64,000 nucleotides of DNA from NCBI GenBank assembly GCA_026120035.1, contig JALRME010000002.1, positions 186,001-250,000 on the forward strand, read 5' to 3'. Below the pieces are notes generated by a model. The model was not told the DNA's origin. It was given only the letters and a program-made list of their open reading frames with translations, and ran no database searches. The stretch comes from Coleophoma eucalyptorum. Its lineage: Eukaryota; Ascomycota; Leotiomycetes; Helotiales; Dermateaceae. Position 1 is the stretch's first letter; every line of letters starts with the position of its first letter. Shown one piece after another: positions 1 through 12,330 of this stretch. The translations under genes and the position numbers were made by a program.

Positions 1-949
1 CATATATTTCACTTTCCAACTTTTTCTCTATTTTCTTCGCTTTACACCACCGCGGAGCGCCTCGAATGATGTAAACAAGCTCTTCTCACTCCTTTAGACA
101 TGGCCGCGTTTCATTGCTTTGAAACCTCCATGCTAATAGAATGTCGAGAAGCCGAGTAGCTTCAGCAAGCTATATGCGGATCAAAGAGAGCACTGACGAG
201 GGCGATTCTCCCTGGCTGTTTTGGAGTGATTTTGACACCGCATCCGAGAAAATCTCTGCATGTTGAAAAGAAAAATAGCTGATTTGTGTACATCAAGCTT
301 CATCTGTGCGAAGCCATGTTATGAAGAAATTTGTGTTCTCAAGGGATCTAAGTATAGTAGTTTACCTCAAGGGGATGGGTTTTAATTCATAGAGTAAGCG
401 ATGAGATTTACTTTTCAAGTCCTACCATCTAGTCACTATTATCCAAAGTATCCGAATACATCTCAATCTATATTATCAAAATAACTAAAATTCCATTAAG
501 ATGGACAAATTAGAGCTGTAACCAGACAATTTACAACTGCTGATCCAGTGAGAAGGCTGCCATTAAAGCATGATAAAGCTTGGTTTGAAAGTGTAGTGCC
601 CAGCGCAATCTTACACACACCCTCCTGCGTACCTAGCAGACTAGAAAGTATGCCGTTAAGTGCAAGGCAATCTGATGGGAGGCTTAAGATACAAAGCGTC
701 CCGCTGCCAGTTGTACAGATGGTTGAAATAGGAACCGCCGTTTGCGTAGAACAGGATAAACGAGATGTGCTAGTTCGTGTGCTTATCTTATTTCAAGTCA
801 GAATTCACTACTGTATAGTCTGGTATAAACCAGAAAGTGGAAGTACATACAGAATTACTTGAGATTCTGGGTAGACTGAAAGTTGACAAAGTTGCGGATG
901 GAACCAGACTGCTGTTTGTTGTTCTTGTAGATAATGTCTAAACTAACCA
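1..949. other. Intergenic, no gene recognised
   Basis: AT-rich sequence at the window edge. The longest open frame (548-862, +, 104 codons) has low-complexity composition and no recognisable domain. I see no RNA gene, repeat or splice-supported exon. Confidence 0.5.
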
Positions 950-3234
950 TTAGTATGGTTTCAAAACGGAGACATGGCCAAGTTCAGATACCAATGATGA
1001 GCTAGTTTGTGTTTCTGAAGACTGCATCGTCAAAATCGGTGTACTCTGCGTCACTAGACTCAATACCTGCCTAGGTAATAGACTGGAGGATTGACTAAAA
1101 GATTGGCGAATATTCTGGCTAGAGCTCAAGCTAGCCACCGTTATGAATGAAGACGACATTACTTGCATAGTAGTAAAAGATAATAAAATAGTGGTTGGGC
1201 CAACAAATAAAGCTGTGTTTGTGATTCTGGAAGTCACGAAATTTGTAGATTTAGGGACGAGAGAAACGGCAGTTAGAGCTGTAGGGCTGATACCACATAC
1301 AGCTGGTGCTTGTAAACCCAGGGAACTGAGCAAACAGCCAACTACCGTGGATCCTAAAGTGGTCGAGATTATACTCGATATTGATAGACAGTTTGCAGCA
1401 TTTCCTACAACGAATGGTCCAAGAGCAGTAACACACAGTGGAATATCATTGGAAATAGACACCCCCATGTCCGAAGAAATCGCGGTACAAGCTGGTGGCA
1501 AAGCTGAAATGCATGTATTTGTTAGATTTCCAGCAACACAGTTGTAGACAGACTGGCCAGAAGATAGTATACTCAAAGCATTTGTGGCTAAGCAAGCTGC
1601 GACACTGCCAACTGTATATGATCCAAGGGCATTAGCACAAACTCCTACTGGCACTACGAGATCTAGACCGTTAGCATTCGTCAAATCTGTGCACGCCTTT
1701 GGTAAAATCGTCGCACAGACTGTTGCTGTTGATACTAAGGGAGAACAGGAAGTGACGGCGGAGCTAGTGGCCGTACTAAATACGGTCGTGGGTGCTATGC
1801 AAGACGGGGCGAGATTTGATCGAAGTCCAAGACTACTCAGCAAGCAGCTCACAACTGACGTGCCGATAGAGCTCGAAGTGATACTTGTGGTATCGAGACA
1901 CGCTGCAACGCTACCGATCGCAAAGGGACCTAAGGCTGCAACACATGATGGAATATCTAAATTAAGGGTTAACCCGGTATCGGAGGATAGAGCTATGCAA
2001 GGCCCAGGCAATACTGAAATGCACTTTGTAGAGAGTGTTGTTGATAAGCAAGTAGAGATGTCTGAGCCGAGAGAAAGTGCATCAATGTTGGTGGTCAAGC
2101 AAAGGCCTACATCTCCAGTAGCATAAAGCCCTAGTGCTGTTTTACACAATGGAATGGCTGTATTAAGGACGAGTCCTGAGAGTGGAGATAAAGCCGAACA
2201 TGCTGATGGCAAAGTTGTAGCACAAGCGGTTGAGCAAGCTGCTGGCAAAGGGCTTGACGTGGTACCTTGGCTGGATGTCTGGCTAGAAAATTTTGTTGTA
2301 GATATGATAGTTGTTGTCGATATACCAGAGCTTTGAAAGCCCAGGGAGTTAATTCTCTTTACTGAGGGGCTTTGTGGCGCAGAAATCTGGCTTGTTGAAA
2401 AAATCGAAGTAGTGGTCATTTGTGGAGAGAATGCGCGAGATATTGGTAATAATGACGATAGTGATTCAACCCTAGTGCTCAGAAACAACGAACTCGAAGA
2501 TGCAGGAGGGCCTGATGATGTAGCATAAGTTGTCGAGGACTGGAACGAGTCTCCCGAGGAACTTTGTATGTCGGCAGTGTCAGTGGCCTTTGCAAAGTCA
2601 GTTGCTGAAGCTGAGGTGTGGATGCCGTTATCTAGTCTAGTAGATTTCTGGAAGATGCATGATCCAAGTCCTGTTGAGCCAATCCCACTACCCATATATC
2701 CAGCATCAGAACTAGCAAAATCACCACTACCAGACCCAGCTCGAACGGATGTTTGTCCAGTATTTTCTGGTCCTGCTGTAGCACCAGCGCCATCGTTTCC
2801 TGCCCCTGTCCCCGCAGTATATCCGCCAACTTGGCCTGCAGTACAAGCTGAAGAAGGATTACAAAGTGCAGCGCCGCCTGCCAAATTTGTTGTGACAGTG
2901 CTACTTGAATTAGTACACTATATTATCTACAAAGGCATATAAGAACTCACGTAATTGACATATCGAGAGTGGTTAAAGTAGCAATTATATCCGTCACGAG
3001 AATAGTCGGTGCATCTGCGATGGTGATTTCCGTACCACATTGGATCATGAGGACTGTGTTGGAAGGAACAAATGTGTCGATATGGACAGGTACAATGACA
3101 ATAGTCACAAAAGCTGTGACAAATGTGACGACAACTTGGTTTGTACCAGCTGCTTGGCTGATTGTTTGGGAGAAAACTCCATTATGACAACTAAAAATGC
3201 CAAAATAGACGAGGAGTTGACCTAATTTCCTCAT
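950..3234 (-). CDS. Secreted Ser/Thr-rich protein with four Cys-repeat units
   Basis: Two exons, 3234-2951 and 2900-950, are joined across a 50-nt intron (GTGAGT donor, ACTAAT branch, AAGTAG acceptor), giving 744 residues. The first ~22 residues look like a signal peptide (MRKLGQLLVYFGIFSCHNGV). A Gly/Ala/Ser-rich segment and a long Ser/Thr linker follow. Then come four related ~70-residue units in two pairs (roughly residues 310-470 and 475-625). Each unit has regularly spaced cysteines and the pattern LPxxCxxLSxxxGLxLNxxIPxC, then ALGxYxxGxVxxCL. The second pair reads as a duplication of the first. There is no GPI signal or catalytic motif that I can recognise. Composition suggests a glycosylated cell-wall or secreted surface protein, but function is unknown. 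The open frames on the opposite strand here are mirror frames of this biased composition. Confidence 0.75.
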
Positions 3235-4603
3235 GTTGCCTGAAGATTAAACAGTAAAGCAAATAACGTAGTGAGAAGAACACTGCTCGCTCATAGTACG
3301 TGAGGGTGGTTGTCACCTTGTTATATATGACAAAACATTTATTTATGATATTCTTTTCACAGCCTGGCATTCCTCAATTAAGGAATGACTTCCCTGTCCT
3401 ATGAGCTACAAAGAATGAAGATTTGAAATGTCGATATTTTTCTCTCTTCACTCGAAAATGGTGGTGAAATAGATAATGTCGAAGGAATGCGGTTGCTGTG
3501 TGAGAACCATACATGTTCACTACACTCATATAAGTTCAGGTTCTAGTACAAATTAAACAAAACGTTGATGTAAATTATGAGAGTATCGCTCTTGATCCGA
3601 AACCCGCCAAGATGTATCTCAATATATCGTCGCAGCACCCAGTCCTGAGTGTGATTCATAAGCATTTCAAGTAGGTAGGACCCAGATATGTTGTTGAACT
3701 GACGACAGGCTGTTTATGAAACCTTTCTTCTTTAGATTGTACGTGTGTCTCGGATAATGACGCTCTTCCACAGAAAGTACTCAACTCCTTCCTCAACGTG
3801 TTGGTGTTTTACAAGGTATCAGCGATGGCATTTCTCCACAAGTCTCAGACTGTGCCGGGAAACGGTTCTCGAGCCAATCAATGTAGAATTGTCGGCGGGT
3901 ATTGAATGTCTCATCCCCTTTCCGCTGCCGAACCACATTCCATCTCCTGGGGCAACCACAATTGACTTGTAGATATCAGCTCGCTTGTATATCCATCGCT
4001 AACAGTGAATATACTCAAAATGGGTCCATACCGGAGTTAAGTCAACAAATGACGCTTCCCTTGCATGAAAGCATGATGATACCAAAGACTTCCGTAGAGC
4101 TTCCTATGCAGCAGGTAACCGCCCTGCGCACTGCGGTTGATGAATGCCAAGAGGACATTCCTCCAAGGAAGTGAGGTTGTGAGAATATTATGCGTCTATA
4201 AAGGTTTCCCTGACGACAAACCAATCCCAGATAGCAGTGCTTGAATATATATCTAATTTTAATACGGCTTCATTCCATAGTCATCAATAGCCAACTTCAG
4301 AGCCATAATGCAATCCAGCCATGGAATGGGTGTTCCATTTTGTTTACTGTTGTTGGTTGAGGGGCTTTCTGTATTTTGTTCTGGATTGGGAAGTTGTAGT
4401 GCGCGGTCAATTGACGAAAGATACCAAACCCATACTTCCAGGGCGACATCAAGCATCTACACCGTGGCAATGGGTTAAACTCCAAGACAATATTGATCAG
4501 TTATTGGAAAAAGTTTACAGATACTCAGATAAGCCAGAATGCTCTGGTAAATGGCTGAACCTAACTAAGAGTGGCTCAATCCGAGTCGCATAATGTAGAC
4601 CAT
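3235..4603. other. Intergenic, no gene recognised
   Basis: Holds the presumed promoter of the Cys-repeat gene on the minus strand. A perfect 7-bp inverted repeat (CATTCCT at 3368-3374 and AGGAATG at 3381-3387) is present. Short open frames at 3745-4174 and 4321-4593 have no recognisable product. Confidence 0.45.
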
Positions 4604-6240
4604 TCACGGTTCCCAAGGACCTTTGGCTCTAATACCGGACAAGACTTCAGGTTCACCATCATCCTTCACCAACAAAATATCCTCATGTCTGACCCCAAAC
4701 TTATCAACCAGATAAATACCCGGTTCTGACGTAAAAGTCATTCCCGCTCTCAGCGTTACACCGAAATTACCTTTATTCAAGTACGGGCTCTCATGCGCTT
4801 TGATACCAATCCCATGACCGACGCGATGAGTGAAAGCTTCACCATAACCCGCATCAGTGATCACCTTACGAGCAGCAATATCAACGGAAGCAGCGGAGTT
4901 TCCAGCTTTGAGAAACTCCATTGACTGATTCTGGGCCTCGAGGACTGTATCCCAGACGCTCAGCTTCTCTTTGATATCGACTGATAGTGCGGCATATTCT
5001 GATGGACTGTTGGGTTTGGGGAAGAATGGCGGGAAGAAAGTCCGGCATATGTCGGACGAATAGCCGTATAAATGAGCACTGCTTTTTGTCAGCGAAATTG
5101 ATATTAGTTTGGACTTGTAACGCACCCGACATCGATCAAGACAAAGGTTTCAGCTTCAAGGATTTTACTACCATCTGTGCCACCATGTGGGTTTGAGGCA
5201 TCCTCGTCTGGCAAGTTGTCAGCATAAATATAAATAAAAGTGCGAGCATACGGACCAAAAAGAACAATGTCGAAGAAGGGTTCCATGCTAGCAGCTCGTA
5301 GAGTATTGTCCAGGACATCCATTACTTGGTTCTCAGTCAAGCCTGGATACATACATTCCCGCATAGCTCGCACAGCCTCAACAGTACCTGTATTCACAGC
5401 TCTGACAATCTCGACTTCTCTTGCGGATTTTGTCTGCTTGACCTTTTCCACTTCTCCACCAAGGCCAAGGACATCAAATCCGTTCTCGCCAAGTCCTCTC
5501 TGAATGAAGTCTCGCATTTCTTCATCCACCATAACCCTTGGAGCCCGTCCTTGACGATCACTTACGCTAGCAAGTGAGTTTGAGTGCCAAGCATCCATCA
5601 GTGTCTCATAAGGATTCCAGTGCTCTTCCCAAGGAACAAACTCCAATTCTTCTTCGAAAGGCATACCCAATAACTTGGCTCTCTCAACTTCAAAGCTAGG
5701 AGCTAGAAATGTCGTGGCAGCAGTAATCTCACCTTGCGACGATGATTTTGGTTGTACAACCATAAGAAATGGGCGTTCCTCAGGCTCCCAGACCTCCCAG
5801 TCCTTCTGGCTGATATTGGCATAATACTGGAACGTATACCCGGGCTCAACCAGAAATGCATCAATCCCATCCGCAACCAAAGCCTCCGCCAACCTATTTC
5901 TCCGTTCCACAAATTCAACTACCGGGAGTGGTGATGCCGAGTCGAGGAACGGAAGTCCGGTGTCGAGGAAATTCTTGATGGAGCATTTCTGGAACTGGTC
6001 GAGATCTGAGGGTGCCACTCCGAAAAAGCCATCCTGCCAGTTATTATAGTACTTGGCTACCTGTCCAAATGTCAGAAGCTGGATAAGGGGTCGGTCACTT
6101 AAAAACTAATGTACCAAGAAGAAGCACGTGCTAGCGCTGAGGATGGCAATGGCCAGAAATTGACGAATCTTGGATTGGCGTCGTGTTCCTGCAGATGCCG
6201 CACCAAATACCCAATTCTGTTCCTGGGCCTTGCTGTCCAT
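4604..6240 (-). CDS. Membrane-anchored M24 metallopeptidase (Xaa-Pro dipeptidase/aminopeptidase P-like)
   Basis: Three exons (6240-6115, 6060-5126, 5078-4604) with 54- and 47-nt introns encode 511 residues. The first exon sets the start at 6240; stopping at the long open frame would lose it. It supplies a short basic head and one hydrophobic helix (around residues 31-43, FLAIAILSASTCFFL), which looks like a type II signal anchor. The N-terminal creatinase-like domain is followed by the pita-bread catalytic domain. All five metal ligands of family M24 can be placed: D352 and D363 (LIDVGAHLYGYSSD), H442 (RVGHGIGIKAH), E472 (TSEPGIY) and E486 (VRHEDILLV). The expected role is release of an N-terminal residue next to proline. 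The anchored form points to the secretory pathway or cell surface, which is inference. Substrate is not determinable. Confidence 0.85.
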
Positions 6241-6903
6241 GACTGTTGACTGCGAGTATTGGTTGTTTTGTTTACCCCCTAGTTGGACTTTACCCCGCAG
6301 ATCGGCGCGAACAGATCAACAGCTCATACAATGGCGATGATATAGCAGGAGCAGAACATAATCAGATCTCAAGAATTTCCGACTCTAGTTTATGTCGACG
6401 GGAGAGAGCTAGCTAGCTAGATTCGCGTCGAGGTGATGAACGTTGGCAGCTTTCAAAAGTGGAGGATCGTCGTAAGATAAGGCTTTGGCCGACAAAGCAG
6501 ATAAGTTTCCCCGGACCTGACGAAACACTTTCCAGATTCAACAACCCAAGTCAGGGTAATGGGGATCGTTGATATTTACAGGCTGGTATAGGTTTACAAT
6601 ACCCTAGCAATAGGTTGACCTGTCTATAAAATTGGAATGTCCATAAGTTTTAACACTTTCTTCAAATACCAATAATCTTTCATCCAAATAAGCTTCTATC
6701 AGGATCTCCCACTTTCCCGTCGGGATATCCACTTCTCGTTATCATGCAAGCTTCATGGTAAGAAATAAAATGTTATTGCATTTCACTAGTAGGATCGTCT
6801 TTACTCTCGAGTGCAGTATTCTGCCTCGTATTCAAAATAATAATCATGCCGTGTCATAAAATTCGTTTAAATAATCATAAAAGCTAAAATGTTCAACTTC
6901 CTC
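6241..6903. other. Intergenic between M24 peptidase and MFS gene
   Basis: Contains the upstream region of the peptidase and the 3' region of the MFS gene. A short AGCT/CTAG run lies at 6407-6420. Nothing else recognised. Confidence 0.5.
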
Positions 6904-8502
6904 CTAGACTACGTCTGCATTGCTAGTCTCCTCTACATGAATGCCAGCCATCAACTTCCTTTCATGCAATTCCTTCTCAGCTTTGGTCATTACAACAGGA
7001 ACGTATCTTAAAAAGACTGGGATGAGAACAGCAGCGATCGCACCGGCTCCCAAGAATGCAGCAGTGACTGCCCAGCCAAGCAAGTATCTGGGAGCTGTAG
7101 TTGAAGGCCAAAGATGGCTCCCATAAACACTGGACAGATTGCCGACGGCATTGATCATGGCGATACAAATGGCTCGCTTCTCAGCTGGTAGGTCGAGGGT
7201 CTTGGATGCCCATGCGAGAATGAGCGGGAGCGCGGTCCAGATACCGCCGGCCACAAAGCAGAGCATGACGTATCGAACAACTGGTGTCTGAACAAAGACA
7301 CAGACGAGTGAGCACACGAAGCCTAAGACCAACGCACCAGCAACGTGCCAGCGTCGCTCGTTGTTTCTATCAGCCGAATAAGCTGTGACGTTCAAGCAGA
7401 CTGCTGCTACGACGTAAACGGGCACAGTCATATATTGGGCGACAACGGTGCTGTAGCCAAGAGACTTGGTGATCGTTGGGATGAAGTATGAGATAGTACC
7501 TGCGCCGACGTCGAGGACAAACAGGAACATAAATGCGTAAGTACGTAAGTCGGTAGCAGCGGCCTTAAATGCTTCCCAGTGCGAGAGGCCAACATCTGAT
7601 GCCAAGCCGGTTGTCTTACTGTCGGCCATAATACGGACAGCAGCCAATTGTCTTTCTTCGAGGGTGAGACACTCAGATGAATGAGGGAAGTCAAGGAGGA
7701 TAAACTTGGCGATGATGGCAACGCCTGCAGTTGCAACTCCCTCGATAATGAAGAGCCATCTCCATCCCGCAATTCCATGTACATTATCAAGACCTCCAGT
7801 GATAGCACCTGCGAGGAGACCACCGAAGGCGCCTGACAAGACAGAGGCACTGTAAAATATGGCGAAGCGTTTGCCTGAGAATTCGATTAATATGGTTGCA
7901 ATTGTAAATTATGGACTGAACATACCAATCTCTGCGCTGGTGTACCAGCAGCTCATGACGAAAAGCACACCAGGAAAGAATCCAGATTCGATGCACCCAA
8001 GGATAAATCTGAATGCTAAGAGACCGCCGTAGTTATGGACCGCCGCCATGGCGGCGCTCAGTGCTCCCCAGATCACCATGATTCCGGGCAAGAATAGAGA
8101 AGGCTTCGAGCGACTAAGTATCATATTGGATGGAACTTCGCAGATAAGGTACCCAAAGAAGAAAATGGAGAGGACCCAGGCATACCGGTTGTCACTGAGC
8201 CCCAAATCAGTAGACATTCCAGCGATTTTGGCATTTCCCTAGATTAGTGTGAGTATGCTACTATGGTTCCTCAAGCTGCTACCAGGACTTACGATATTTG
8301 TTCGGTCAATATAATTGAGAATGTACATAACCCAGAGGACTGGGATCAGACGCATATCGATCTTCCGTACCAGCTTCTTTTCTGCATCCGTGTTTGGCAC
8401 ATAATTCCTCAGTGCTGTCTGAATCTCGATCTCTTCAGCAGTCAAACCTGACTTCTCAGCCATGGACTCGATATGAGAGACGTCCCTCTTAATTTCCGCC
8501 AT
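6904..8502 (-). CDS. MFS transporter, anion:cation symporter (Dal5/allantoate permease) family
   Basis: Three exons (8502-8293, 8238-7926, 7874-6904) with 54- and 51-nt introns encode 497 residues, the usual size for this family. The family signature NYIDRTNIGNAKIAGM spans the first splice junction and confirms it. About 12 membrane helices are visible, with a central cytoplasmic loop after helix 6 (SSECLTLEERQLAAVRI). The family imports carboxylate-type anions such as allantoate, nicotinate, pantothenate or small peptides. The substrate here is unknown. The start at 8502 (MAEIKRDV) was chosen over an upstream in-frame codon because homologous proteins begin with a short acidic tail. A Zn2Cys6 regulator lies just upstream on the same strand and may control it. 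Confidence 0.9.
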
Positions 8503-9100
8503 GATGAAGAAAATGGAACTGCTAACTTGGCGAAGGCTTTGGAAGAAGAGGGTCGGATTGGGACAAAGCAAACTGGAGAGGCTGGAAGAGAGAGCAGGCC
8601 GTCACAGATTTATATGGAAATGTGGTTACCGTATCAACTTACCCCAACTTCCCCTACTCCACCCCCGGTCCCCGCACTCCGCTATCCCTTTATTCTTATG
8701 GCAGCGCAATAGTCTGGATATGGGGATGTTACAAAGTTGCATCACTTTTTGGTTGAGAATCTAATTCAGGGGTGCTGAGTGGTCGGGGTTTAAAAGGCGA
8801 CAGTCTGGTGTCGGCCTTACTCGTTAGTTCTGCATACAAGCAAGCCAACCGCGGAGAGATGCCCGCAGTGGAACCACCCCCCTCCCCCCACGATCACTCG
8901 GTAGTTAGAGCGGGAACTTGGGTTGCAATACGAGTCAAACGTGGGCGTCACACAAACCCCATAAACAAACCCCGAAATTCGCCATCAGAGGTTTGGTGTT
9001 ACGATACCAGGTTAGAGGAAGAAACTAGCCGATTCAGTTTACATTATGGTTGGGCTCCAAACTGTTGACAAAATTCATTATTATTAGGCTTGGTGCTACT
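8503..9100. other. Intergenic between MFS gene and regulator
   Basis: About 600 bp separate the regulator's stop from the MFS start, enough for the MFS promoter. Pyrimidine- and C-rich patches occur at 8640-8690 and 8870-8890. No gene seen. Confidence 0.5.
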
Positions 9101-11307
9101 TCATGTGAAACTGTTGCTGCTCGTAAACTGTGTGGACGACATGATATCGAAAAAGCCCATGGGGAAATAATTCCACTCGGCATGTGGGATAGTGTCACCA
9201 TAGTAGTCAACAACCCCATAATTATCGTCCGTTTCAAGGTTTCCCACACCGACACGAGAGGCAATATTGTTGCTTTGTGGAACAGTGTCACGCTGCAGTA
9301 ACATCTGCTCAGGGTTACTGCTGCCGACCTGTCGTTCCCAGGCCGTGAAGCGGTCCAACATTTTTTGAAGTCCAATCGCCATATGACATGTTAAATGTCG
9401 TTCACTGGCTTTAGATTCTTGAAGCAAGCTGATAACCCTTGTTACGAGATTCCGAATGAGGGCTGCGTCCGTAGACAAGTTGAACATTCTCCACTTCTGT
9501 CTGACATTGAGGAGGAACACTGCGGAGTATGTGATCATAGTATGCAGGTAAAGAGGCACACCGACAACTGAGTTACGAATTTCAGGAATGTCGAGTACCC
9601 AATTCAGAATGGCCATTGCACATCCGATAGCGATGTTCGCATATTGTCGCCGGCTAACGGTAAATTCCTGAGCAGTAGCTTTCTCTAGACCTCTCAAGGC
9701 AAGAGAATTGACTTGCAGCTTGGCAAAGTTGTAGTGTAGAGTGACTCCATATGCTGGATAATTGGAGACGTATCTATTAGGAGCCAATCGCGGTTCCCAC
9801 TGCATGCGCCATGCATCCAGGGCTATGTTAAACTGTGGCAATCGGTTAAGATCACTCTCGCTCAGCATACTCTCGATATCCGGGCCGAATGTGTTGTAGA
9901 TATCTGTAAGGATTATAAAAAGTGCTATCTGACTATGCATACGTGTGTCCGCTTGGGATGCCTCTGGTAAGCTGAGAAACTTTTCGTGGTTAACGATTGT
10001 TTCCGTCTCGTGAATCACGGGTGGTCTTCCGTAAGCAATACTGAAATGGTGATCACAAACGTAGAGTAAATACCATAATCGTGCACCTTCGATATGCTCT
10101 CGAGATCCGCGCATGGCTCGAGAATAACACTGGTGTAAGTTAAGTTCCGTAGCTATTCTTACAGCGTGTCCGGACAACTTCCCTTCTCATGTATTAGCAG
10201 GGGAAAGAAAAGAGGAATTGAAGTCTCACAGCTGACGTCTGAGAGCCAGAAAGCCCCAATGCAAAGTCCCCGTATACCATCAAAAGTATGGTACCGGTCA
10301 AGCATTGATTCACAGATTAGTTTAGTAAATTCACCATAGCAAATGTCAAAAACGTGCTCTCTTCCCGGGATGTGTAGAGCGGTAACGGTCAAAATTGCGA
10401 CGAGCAATAATGACGAAGATCGGCGGACAGAAACCAGGGTTTCATGTAACAACGCGACTCCACCCCATAAATAGTGGTTTAAAGATGTACGAAATAGTTC
10501 GAATAGTTCTTGGGCTTCGGATTCGCTGATCATGCCTTTTGATATGAAGTCTTCCTCCAATAGAGTAGGCCGAGGAGCAAATATGTGCTGCTGCAGATTG
10601 CTTCTCAGATTTCTTAACTTCGTCACTTCATAAAGGCTGCCCATAGGAGCTGAGAATAGCGCTACATCGTGCTTGGTAGCCTCTGGTTCTTGCGAATTCT
10701 CTCTGGTCATGGCCATGACTGTTGAGTTTACCCGCACAGGCACAGGAGGGGCAGTTCGTTCTTGAGTATGCTGCTGGGATACTGGCGTCTGTTGGTCTTG
10801 ACCGTCGGCAGCGAATGAATCCAGTGGCGGAAGATCAAGGACGCTTAAAATTTTTGTCACTGCTGCTCGAAGACATCGTGAGTCTTCTTCTAAAGAGGTC
10901 CTCCATCTGTATCATACTTAGTAAATATAAGTCATTCAGTTTGCACGATCAGAAGGAAGGTAGACGTGAATAATTGGTACAGTATTCGAGATGCAGGTAC
11001 CGGTTCAAGGTTCAAGGGACAGCCAGGCAATGATCTTCTGTACTTACTCTGTCCGCTCTTCAAGAAGAGATTGCAAGCTCTTGTTAACGACGCAATTCAA
11101 GCCCTTTCGAGAGCACCGCGTGCAAACCGACCGGTCTGGGGGGCCTAGGTCACACTTGATCTTCCTTGCCTGACACTCAGTACAGGCATGTATCTTTCTC
11201 GAGATTTTTGGCACTCTCGATAATACATCAGAGACATCTGCAGAAGAGTTCACGTGACCAGCCGGAGAGGTAGAAGCCCCATGTTCCTCCACATGGCGGC
11301 GTTTCAT
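9101..11307 (-). CDS. Zn2Cys6 transcription factor with fungal middle-homology domain
   Basis: Three exons (11307-11048, 10906-10230, 10182-9101), with 141- and 47-nt introns, encode 672 residues. The N-terminus carries a Zn2Cys6 cluster (CTECQARKIKC, then a long loop, then CTRCSRKGLNC; residues ~42-72) followed by a probable linker/dimerisation stretch. The second junction regenerates DVSWKLSGHAVRIATELNLH, the conserved fungal_trans segment, which fixes the acceptor at 10183. The protein should act in the nucleus as a DNA-binding regulator. Its closest physical partner is the co-oriented Dal5-like MFS carrier 600 bp downstream, so control of a nitrogen- or acid-uptake function is a reasonable guess. 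The target is not shown by sequence. Confidence 0.88.
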
Positions 11308-12330
11308 CCCCGCACTCTCCAGAGGACACGGTCGGTGATGTCTTGGTCAGGCAAGCCGAGTCTGCAAGTTGGGCGGAGACAGAAGACGTTGGACACGGCT
11401 GCTGCAATGCAAGGTCGGGAGGAATGCCGAAGAGCCTTGGAGCTCGCGTGCAACGGTAATCAAGGGGGCGTGTAGGAATTGGAAATAAGACTCTGTACGA
11501 AGCACGGTCAAGAAGTTTGGGGGTAATCGTTAAGCCGACAGGTCAGAGAAACTTAAAATGGGATGGCGATGGTGAGGCTGGAGGTTGAGAGGCAGTGGTG
11601 ATGGGGTGATCGATCAATTGGACAGGGCGGGCAGGTTGGAACCAACCACTCGCTTAGCGTTGAGGCTCGGGCATTTTTTGTCACACTTTTGCGGACAGAA
11701 GTCCGCGAATTGGACATGCCCCTTATGCCATGACGATGCAGCAGTGACCAAGATGGTGAGCTTGATTCGCATTGTCGGTCTCGCCCACGAGGAATCGGTC
11801 CTTATGCAAATGAATCCACACTAAGTGTCAGAACTCATTTGTTCGGAGAAGCTATCTCCAGTTCCCCAGCCTTGGCTGAATGACATGCGCGCAGTGACTG
11901 AATGGAAGCTCACATTAATACAGTATTTCCTTGAATCAGCTGAATTGCGAGAACCGTCCCATCATAATACCCCAGGATTCTCCACAGCTGAGAATACTAG
12001 TACTGCTATCTCTCTTAAATTCCCTGGCTTGTGAACTATCATGATCTGGAATTACCTGACATCCAGAGGGATAACTTGGACGATAAATTACAACCAGTCG
12101 GAGCATCAATTATGGGAGCTTTTCTATTTTCTCATCCAGTGTATGGAAGCTAGGGTCTCTTTTGGCTAAGATGCCTTGACCTTTGAAATCCTTCCATTTT
12201 ACCGACTGTTATTACGGTGCATACAACATTAAGTAGTCAAAATATTCATTCTGACCTGGTATAGAACACTAACTATCATACCACATTACAACCCTCCAAC
12301 AAACGAATAAACTCGAATCAATGAAGGAGA
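11308..12330. other. Intergenic, no gene recognised
   Basis: Promoter side of the Zn2Cys6 regulator and 3' side of the nucleoside transporter. Open frames at 11254-11475 and 11585-12034 (+) show no domain or splice support. Confidence 0.5.

Noticed and set aside
1143..2942. Several plus-strand open frames (134, 180, 60 and 124 codons) opposite the Cys-repeat gene
   Set aside because: They are mirror frames of a Ser/Thr-rich, low-complexity minus-strand gene that has a signal peptide, an intron and internal repeats.
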